From Streptococcus pluranimalium (lineage in GTDB: Bacteria > Bacillota > Bacilli > Lactobacillales > Streptococcaceae), in the NCBI RefSeq assembly GCF_002953735.1, contig NZ_CP025536.1, positions 1,990,001 through 2,054,000 on the forward strand: DNA of 64,000 nucleotides, read 5' to 3'. Made by a program: the position numbers and the translations under genes. Under the pieces are notes generated by a model that worked only from the letters and a program-made list of their open reading frames with translations, was not told the origin of the DNA and did no database searches. Position 1 is the first letter of the stretch. Each line of letters opens with the position of its first letter. This document shows positions 58,452 to 64,000 of the stretch, piece after piece.

Positions 58452-58494
58452 AGCTGTGAAATAATCCGTTCTTTTTTTAAAAAAAATAGTAAAA

Positions 58495-58508
58495 TGAAAG
58501 CGTAAACA
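58495..58508 (+). promoter_or_regulatory. Second cre-like site of arcA
   Basis: TGAAAGCGTAAACA matches the cre consensus at 13 of 14 positions (only the T after CGN is changed). It lies 47 bp before the start codon, just after a TAAAAT hexamer that could be a second -10 box. Confidence 0.65.
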
Positions 58509-58554
58509 AAACGAGATAGTATTTATCATCTCACTATCATGAAAGGAGAATAGT

Positions 58555-59790
58555 ATGTCTCACACAAGTCCAATTCATGTTTTCTCAGAGATTGGAAAAC
58601 TCAAAAAAGTCATGTTGCATCGTCCAGGTAAAGAAATTGAAAACCTTATGCCGGACTATCTTGAACGTCTTCTTTTTGATGATATTCCATTTTTAGAAGA
58701 CGCTCAAAAAGAACACGATGCCTTTGCTCAAGCACTTCGTGATGAAGGTGTTGAGGTCCTATACTTAGAAACTTTGACTGCTGAATCCCTAACCACGCCG
58801 GAAATAAAAGAAGCTTTTATTGATGAATATCTTTCAGAAGCTAATATCCGTGGTCGTGCTACCAAGAAAGCCATTCGCAAGCTACTCTTATCAATCGAGG
58901 ACAATCAGGAACTCGTGGAAAAAACAATGGCAGGTATCCAAAAATCAGAACTTCCTGACATTCCAGATGAAGAAAAAGGATTGACGGATTTGGTTGAATC
59001 TGACTATCCATTCGCGATTGATCCTATGCCAAATCTATACTTCACACGCGACCCTTTTGCAACTATCGGCAAAGGCGTTTCACTAAACCATATGTTTGCT
59101 GAGACACGTAATCGTGAAACACTTTATGGTAAATATATCTTTACGCATCATCCAATCTATGGCGGTGGAAAAGTACCTCTAGTCTATGACCGTGATGAGA
59201 CAACACGTATTGAAGGAGGAGATGAGCTTGTTCTATCGAAAGATGTTCTAGCTGTCGGTATTTCTCAACGTACCGATGCTGCTTCTATTGAAAAATTATT
59301 GGTTAACATCTTTAAAAAAGAGCTTGGTTTCAAGAAAGTACTGGCTTTCGAATTTGCCAACAATCGTAAATTCATGCACCTTGACACAGTGTTTACAATG
59401 GTTGACTACGATAAGTTCACTATTCATCCAGAAATTGAAGGAGATTTGAGAGTTTACTCTGTCACTTATGAAAATGACTCTCTCAAAATCGTCGAAGAAA
59501 CAGGTGATTTAGCTGAACTATTGGCTAATAATCTCGGGATTGAAAAGGTTGAACTCATTCGCTGTGGAGGAGAAAATTTAGTTGCAGCCGGTCGTGAGCA
59601 GTGGAATGATGGATCAAACACATTGACAATTGCACCAGGGGTAGTCGTTGTTTACAATCGCAACACTATCACTAATGCAATCCTTGAATCTAAAGGTCTT
59701 CGATTAATCAAGATTCACGGAAGTGAATTGGTCCGCGGTCGTGGTGGACCACGTTGTATGTCAATGCCTTTCGAACGTGAAGAAATTTAA
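58555..59790 (+). CDS. arcA: Arginine deiminase
   Basis: 411 aa enzyme converting arginine to citrulline and ammonia. The motif [10 protein letters not shown] (about residues 162-171) and the catalytic Cys near residue 400 in [13 protein letters not shown] are present, along with the EGGDEL and HLDTVF segments that carry the other active-site residues. Length is standard. It opens the arcABCD series and has a strong GGAG ribosome binding site. Confidence 0.98.
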   Translation: MSHTSPIHVFSEIGKLKKVMLHRPGKEIENLMPDYLERLLFDDIPFLEDAQKEHDAFAQALRDEGVEVLYLETLTAESLTTPEIKEAFIDEYLSEANIRGRATKKAIRKLLLSIEDNQELVEKTMAGIQKSELPDIPDEEKGLTDLVESDYPFAIDPMPNLYFTRDPFATIGKGVSLNHMFAETRNRETLYGKYIFTHHPIYGGGKVPLVYDRDETTRIEGGDELVLSKDVLAVGISQRTDAASIEKLLVNIFKKELGFKKVLAFEFANNRKFMHLDTVFTMVDYDKFTIHPEIEGDLRVYSVTYENDSLKIVEETGDLAELLANNLGIEKVELIRCGGENLVAAGREQWNDGSNTLTIAPGVVVVYNRNTITNAILESKGLRLIKIHGSELVRGRGGPRCMSMPFEREEI

Positions 59791-59820
59791 TGCCTAGCAA
59801 CTATAGAATCAATAGGCATT
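59789..59820 (+). promoter_or_regulatory. Hairpin between arcA and arcB
   Basis: AATGCCTA / TAGGCATT arms with a 16-nt loop start at the arcA stop codon. No T-run follows, so it is more likely an mRNA-stability element than a terminator. Confidence 0.5.
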
Positions 59821-59897
59821 TATAGCCAGATATAAAGGTTCTATTATGCTAAAGATGATTAATAGTAAATGAACAAAAAGATAGGAGAATAACCCTT

Positions 59898-60911
59898 ATG
59901 ACTCAAGTATTTCAAGGACGTAGTTTTTTAGCAGAAAAAGATTTTACCCGTGAAGAACTCGAATACCTCATTGATTTTTCAGCTCATTTGAAAGACCTTA
60001 AAAAACGAGGTATCCCACATCGTTACCTAGAAGGCAAAAATATTGCCCTCTTATTTGAAAAAACATCTACACGTACACGCGCTGCTTTTACAACTGCTGC
60101 AATCGATCTTGGTGCTCATCCAGAATATCTAGGTGCTAATGATATTCAATTAGGGAAAAAAGAATCAACAGAAGATACTGCTAAAGTATTGGGACGTATG
60201 TTTGATGGTATTGAATTCCGAGGATTTAGTCAAAAGATGGTTGAAGAACTTGCTGAATTCTCTGGCGTTCCAGTTTGGAATGGTCTTACAGATGAATGGC
60301 ATCCAACTCAAATGTTGGCAGACTATTTAACTGTAAAAGAAAACTTCGGTAAACTTGAAGGAATTACCCTAGTTTACTGTGGAGATGGTCGTAACAACAT
60401 GGCAAACTCACTTTTGGTAACTGGTGCTATCCTTGGTGTTAACGTGCGCATCTTCTCACCAAAAGAGTTATTCCCTTCAGACGAAGTTGTCGCACTTGCG
60501 AAAGGCTACGCTAAAGAAAGTGGCGCAAAATTAGTCATCACTGAAGATGCCGACGAAGCTGTTAAGGGAGCTGACGTCCTCTATACCGATGTTTGGGTAT
60601 CGATGGGAGAAGAAGATAAGTTTGAAGAACGTGTTAAATTATTGACACCATATCAAGTCAATATGGATCTTATCAAAAAAGCTGACAATGAAGATTTAAT
60701 TTTCTTACATTGTCTCCCTGCTTTCCATGATACTAATACCGTTTATGGTAAAGATATCGAAGAAAAATTCGGTGTTAAAGAGATGGAAGTGACAGATGAA
60801 GTCTTCCGTAGCAAATATGGTCGTCACTTTGATCAAGCTGAAAATCGTATGCACACCATTAAAGCCGTTATGGCAGCAACTCTTGGAAATCTCTTTATCC
60901 CAAAAGTTTAA
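59898..60911 (+). CDS. arcB: Ornithine carbamoyltransferase (catabolic)
   Basis: 337 aa. Carbamoyl-phosphate motif STRTRAAF (about residues 57-64), ornithine motif HCLPAFHD and the typical EFRGFSQ segment are seen. In the arc pathway it splits citrulline into ornithine and carbamoyl phosphate. It lies about 107 bp after arcA with a hairpin between. Confidence 0.97.
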   Translation: MTQVFQGRSFLAEKDFTREELEYLIDFSAHLKDLKKRGIPHRYLEGKNIALLFEKTSTRTRAAFTTAAIDLGAHPEYLGANDIQLGKKESTEDTAKVLGRMFDGIEFRGFSQKMVEELAEFSGVPVWNGLTDEWHPTQMLADYLTVKENFGKLEGITLVYCGDGRNNMANSLLVTGAILGVNVRIFSPKELFPSDEVVALAKGYAKESGAKLVITEDADEAVKGADVLYTDVWVSMGEEDKFEERVKLLTPYQVNMDLIKKADNEDLIFLHCLPAFHDTNTVYGKDIEEKFGVKEMEVTDEVFRSKYGRHFDQAENRMHTIKAVMAATLGNLFIPKV

Positions 60912-60945
60912 ATAGTTAAGCGACTAATTCATCTACCGTTATTAG

Positions 60946-60977
60946 AAGGGCTGGACTGGCTAAAGCCCAGCCCTTTC
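60946..60977 (+). terminator. Hairpin between arcB and arcC
   Basis: AAGGGCTGG / CCAGCCCTT arms form a 9-bp stem with only a short T-run after it. It is likely a weak terminator or processing site that lowers arcC-arcD expression. The core matches the other CTGG/CCAG hairpins in this window. Confidence 0.6.
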
Positions 60978-61012
60978 ATCATAGGCAAAAAGGTTACTTT
61001 AAGGAGAAAAAC

Positions 61013-61960
61013 ATGACAAATCGTAAAATAGTGGTTGCCTTGGGAGGAAATGCTATTCTTTCTAGTGACCCTAGTGCTCAAGCACAACAAAAGGCTTTAG
61101 AAGATACTGCCAAACACCTCGTTAAACTCATTAAAAATGGCGATGAGTTGATCATCACTCATGGTAATGGACCACAAGTTGGTAATCTCTTACTTCAAAA
61201 TATCGCTGCTGATTCCGATAAAAACCCTGCCTTTCCATTAGACAGTCTCGTAGCTATGACAGAAGGATCTATTGGTTTCTGGCTTCAAAATGCCTTACAA
61301 AATGCTTTACTAGATGAAGGTATTGAAAAAGAAGTAGCATCTGTTATTACACAAGTTATTGTTGATAAAAATGACCCTGCTTTTAACAATCTTTCTAAAC
61401 CAATAGGACCTTTCTATACAGAAGAAGAAGCTAAGGCTGAAGAAAAACGTACAGGTGCTACTTTTAAAGAAGACGCTGGCCGTGGTTGGCGTAAAGTTGT
61501 CGCTTCACCGAAACCTATCAACATTAAAGAAATCGAAACAATCCGTACTCTTTTAAACAGTGGCTCAGTTGTCATTGCTGCCGGTGGTGGCGGTATTCCT
61601 GTCATTCAAGAGGATAGCGGTCATCTAACTGGTGTTGAAGCCGTTATTGATAAAGATTTTGCTTCTCAAACACTCGCTGAGCTAGTAGATGCTGATCTTT
61701 TCATAGTGTTAACAGGAGTTGACTATGTCTTTGTAAACTTCAATAAACCAAATCAAACCAAACTAGAACGCGTATCTGTTGCAGAGCTAGAAGACTATAT
61801 CAAAGAGGAACAATTTGCACCAGGTTCAATGCTCCCTAAAGTGGAAGCTACCATGGCTTTTGTCAATAATAAGCCAAACTCTAAAGCTGTCATTACTTCT
61901 TTAGAAAACCTAGGTGAGCTCATTGCTTCTGACAGTGGTACGATTATCGTAAAACATTAA
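61013..61960 (+). CDS. arcC: Carbamate kinase
   Basis: 315 aa. ALGGNAI near the N-terminus, HGNGPQVGN and AAGGGGIPV are the amino-acid-kinase motifs. It makes ATP from carbamoyl phosphate, the energy-yielding step of the pathway. It starts after AAGGAG. Confidence 0.97.
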   Translation: MTNRKIVVALGGNAILSSDPSAQAQQKALEDTAKHLVKLIKNGDELIITHGNGPQVGNLLLQNIAADSDKNPAFPLDSLVAMTEGSIGFWLQNALQNALLDEGIEKEVASVITQVIVDKNDPAFNNLSKPIGPFYTEEEAKAEEKRTGATFKEDAGRGWRKVVASPKPINIKEIETIRTLLNSGSVVIAAGGGGIPVIQEDSGHLTGVEAVIDKDFASQTLAELVDADLFIVLTGVDYVFVNFNKPNQTKLERVSVAELEDYIKEEQFAPGSMLPKVEATMAFVNNKPNSKAVITSLENLGELIASDSGTIIVKH

Positions 61961-61991
61961 TTGAATGCAAAAGAAAGAACAGGTATCTCTT

Positions 61992-63401
61992 ATGTCTAAA
62001 GAACCAAAAAAATTAGGGATTATTGCCTTAACAGCACTTATTATTAGTTCCTCCATTGGCGCTGGTATTTTTGCTATCCCTACAGATATGGCTGATGCTG
62101 CATCACCTGGTGGGGCTTTAATGGCCTGGCTTATTGCTGGTCTTGGGGTTCTAACTCTATGCCTATCTATCGTTAATATTATTAATAAAAAACCTGAACT
62201 CTCAGGTATTGTTAGCTACGCTGAAGACGGTTTTGGACCCTTTAATGGCTTTATCAGTGGTTGGGGATATTGGCTATCTGCTTGGTTAGGTAACGTTGCC
62301 TTTGCAACCATGATGATGAAGACAATCGGACGATTCTTACCAGCCTTCGGTGACGGTAGCAATCTATTATCTATTCTAGTTGCTTCTGTCATCCTATGGG
62401 GACTTTATTTCTTAGTTAATCGTGGTGTAGAGTCTGCCGCTTCTTTAAACACTATTATTACTCTTTGTAAACTTCTTCCCCTTGCCTTTTATATTATTTT
62501 AGCTATCCTTTTCTTTGATATTAATACATTTATGGATAATTTCTGGGGAACAACTTCTGGCAGTTTCGAACTATCATCTGTTATTAAGCAAATTCAAAGC
62601 TCAATGATGGTTATTATGTGGGTTTTTGTTGGTATTGAAGGTGCTGCTATGATGTCTGATCGAGCTAGTAGTAAAGCAATCGTTGGAAAATCAACCGTCC
62701 TTGGACTTATTGGACTTCTGGTGGTTTATATTGCTGCTTCCATTTTACCCTATGGTATCCTAGCACGTGAACAAATTGCTGGACTTCCAAATCCAGCTAT
62801 GGGATATGTCCTAGCAGAAAATGTTGGAAGCTGGTTCCCAATTGTTGTCAACATCGCATTAATTATCTCTATTTTCGGTGCTTGGTTATCTTGGACAATG
62901 CTTCCCGCTGAAACAACCCTAATCATGGCCCAAAGAGACCTATTGCCTGCTAAATTTGGTAAATTAAACAATCAAGGTGTTCCTACTTACTCACTCTTTT
63001 TCATGACAGCCTTAACACAAGTTTTCATGTTCACTCTACTCTTCACCGAATCTGCTTACCAATTTGCCTATGCTCTCTGTACAGCTGCCATGTTTATCTC
63101 TTGGCTATATGTCGTTCTCTATCAGACAAAATTATCCAAATCCTTAAATGACACTAAACAAATGCTTCTAGGACTGATTGGTTCTGTATTCTTTATTTGG
63201 GTCATTTGGGCTTCTGGTATCGACTACTTCTTACTTTGTTTGATTGCTTACTTAGTAGGAATCTTCTTCTATATCCAAGCACGTAAACAAAAAGGCATCA
63301 AAAAAGTGTTTTCACAAGCTGAGTTAATTTTATTAGTCTTCCTTGTTGCCGGTGCCCTCCTTGCTATCTTTAGATTAGTAACAGGACAGATTTCATTTTA
63401 A
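61992..63401 (+). CDS. arcD: Arginine/ornithine antiporter
   Basis: 469 aa from the ATG at 61992, which has an AGG upstream; an ATG at 61965 has no ribosome binding site. The APC-superfamily N-terminus is ALIISSSIGAGIFAIPTDMA. About twelve to thirteen transmembrane helices are present. It exchanges arginine for ornithine across the membrane without net energy cost. It is the fourth gene of the arc series. Confidence 0.93.
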   Translation: MSKEPKKLGIIALTALIISSSIGAGIFAIPTDMADAASPGGALMAWLIAGLGVLTLCLSIVNIINKKPELSGIVSYAEDGFGPFNGFISGWGYWLSAWLGNVAFATMMMKTIGRFLPAFGDGSNLLSILVASVILWGLYFLVNRGVESAASLNTIITLCKLLPLAFYIILAILFFDINTFMDNFWGTTSGSFELSSVIKQIQSSMMVIMWVFVGIEGAAMMSDRASSKAIVGKSTVLGLIGLLVVYIAASILPYGILAREQIAGLPNPAMGYVLAENVGSWFPIVVNIALIISIFGAWLSWTMLPAETTLIMAQRDLLPAKFGKLNNQGVPTYSLFFMTALTQVFMFTLLFTESAYQFAYALCTAAMFISWLYVVLYQTKLSKSLNDTKQMLLGLIGSVFFIWVIWASGIDYFLLCLIAYLVGIFFYIQARKQKGIKKVFSQAELILLVFLVAGALLAIFRLVTGQISF

Positions 63402-63421
63402 TAGACACAAAAGTCTGGTAT

Positions 63422-63450
63422 AAAGAGGCGGGTAGCACTTGTCTCTTTTT
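63422..63450 (+). terminator. Hairpin between arcD and arcT
   Basis: AAAGAG / CTCTTT arms with a T-run. It probably ends most arcA-arcD transcripts. arcT could still be reached by read-through. Confidence 0.7.
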
Positions 63451-63499
63451 ACCATTCTGAAATAAAAAATGATATGATAATGTCAGAAAGGATACAATT

Positions 63500-64000
63500 A
63501 TGAAAATCAATGCGTTTGGTGTTGAAGAATGGCTAAATGTCTGGGAAAATGATGCCATCTATGATATTGCTGGTAGTTCAATCGCTTCGATGACTCTTGA
63601 AGAGATTTTAGAGCTCAATCCCGCAGACAAAGAAAACTTACTTAACGAATTACTTCAGAAAAAAATGAATTATGGTTGGATTGAGGGATCTCCAGAATTC
63701 AAAAAAGAAGTTGCTAAACTATATCAAACCGTTAAACCCAGCCAAATACTGCAAACCAATGGAGCTACTGGAGCTAACTTTTTAGCTCTTTATAGTTTGA
63801 TAGAACCTGGAGATCATGTCATTTCGCTTTACCCTACTTATCAGCAACTTTATGACATTCCACGTTCTTTTGGTGCTGATGTTTCACTTTGGAAAATTCG
63901 TGAAGAAGACAATTGGTTGCCGTCATTAGATGACCTACGCCAATTGATAAAACCAAATACCAAAATGATTTGTATCAATAATGCCAATAATCCTACTGGT
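63500..64000 (+). CDS. arcT: Class I/II aminotransferase, probably ArcT (3' end beyond window)
   Basis: Partial: 167 codons are visible. The N-terminus begins MKINAFGVEEWLNVWEND and contains TNGATGANFLALYSLIEPGD and NNANNPTG, typical of fold-type I aminotransferases; the PLP lysine would lie further downstream. AAAGGA precedes the ATG. In several lactic acid bacteria an aminotransferase named arcT accompanies arcABCD. Its role in the pathway is not proven. Confidence 0.75.
   Translation, partial: MKINAFGVEEWLNVWENDAIYDIAGSSIASMTLEEILELNPADKENLLNELLQKKMNYGWIEGSPEFKKEVAKLYQTVKPSQILQTNGATGANFLALYSLIEPGDHVISLYPTYQQLYDIPRSFGADVSLWKIREEDNWLPSLDDLRQLIKPNTKMICINNANNPTG

Overview
The window comes from a low-GC Gram-positive chromosome, almost certainly Streptococcus. 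The evidence is gene content and order: mutL/mutS/argR/argS, aspS/hisS, rpmF/rpmG, gdpP/rplI/dnaB, the ecfA1/ecfA2/ecfT-pgsA-rodZ-M16 peptidase block, yaaA/recF, guaB and an arginine deiminase cluster. Cysteine-free L32 and L33, GGAGG-type ribosome binding sites and extended -10 promoters fit the same picture. The recF-guaB neighbourhood resembles the near-origin region of streptococcal chromosomes. The species cannot be fixed from the sequence alone. No rRNA, tRNA, CRISPR array, prophage or intact insertion sequence was seen.

Layout. 1-8.2 kb: partial LmrP-like exporter, mutL, mutS-argR (all minus) and divergent argS. 8.5-14.2 kb: peroxide-resistance protein Ohr, two YitT membrane proteins, aspS and hisS. 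14.5-18.5 kb: a KimA-like potassium importer, a B12-independent methionine-synthase-like protein, and rpmF-rpmG. 18.5-24.6 kb: a DUF6287-type lipoprotein, a YczE-like membrane protein divergent from a YeiL-like Crp regulator, a copper-export operon of two cupredoxins plus CopA behind a CopY-type operator, and a CoA-type NUDIX hydrolase. 24.8-29.9 kb: an ABC exporter, a PadR/DUF1700/DUF4097 envelope module, a DUF1304 protein and a 66-residue unknown protein. 30-33.5 kb: a lipoprotein of the fumarate reductase flavoprotein family, rpsD, an XRE membrane regulator and veg. 33.6-41.6 kb: dnaB, rplI, gdpP, mnmG, a NUDIX hydrolase, a HIT protein and mnmA. 41.8-44.7 kb: serine dehydratase sdaAB-sdaAA, a histidine phosphatase and a secreted lysozyme-fold protein. 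45-55.9 kb: ECF transporter core, pgsA, rodZ, two M16 peptidases, yaaA-recF, a GRP sugar transporter and guaB. 56.2-64 kb: the arginine deiminase locus, with an ArgR, a Crp/Fnr regulator, a B3/B4-domain protein, arcA, arcB, arcC, arcD and a truncated aminotransferase (arcT).

How the genes work together. ArcA, ArcB and ArcC convert arginine to ornithine, ammonia, CO2 and ATP, and ArcD exchanges arginine for ornithine. The arcA upstream region carries two cre-like sites and an FNR-like palindrome, consistent with catabolite and Crp/Fnr control. Two ArgR paralogues in the window differ at the residues expected to bind arginine. GdpP degrades c-di-AMP, the messenger known to control KimA-family potassium importers. 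SdaAB feeds pyruvate. MnmA and MnmG modify the same tRNA wobble uridine.

Most of the window is conserved core. The most unusual parts are the paired cupredoxins without a local copY, the mirror-symmetric divergent promoter between yaaA-recF and the peptidase operon, the flavoprotein lipoprotein with no FMN-binding domain, and the regulatory architecture of the arc locus. I did not find a clearly undescribed defence or mobile system.
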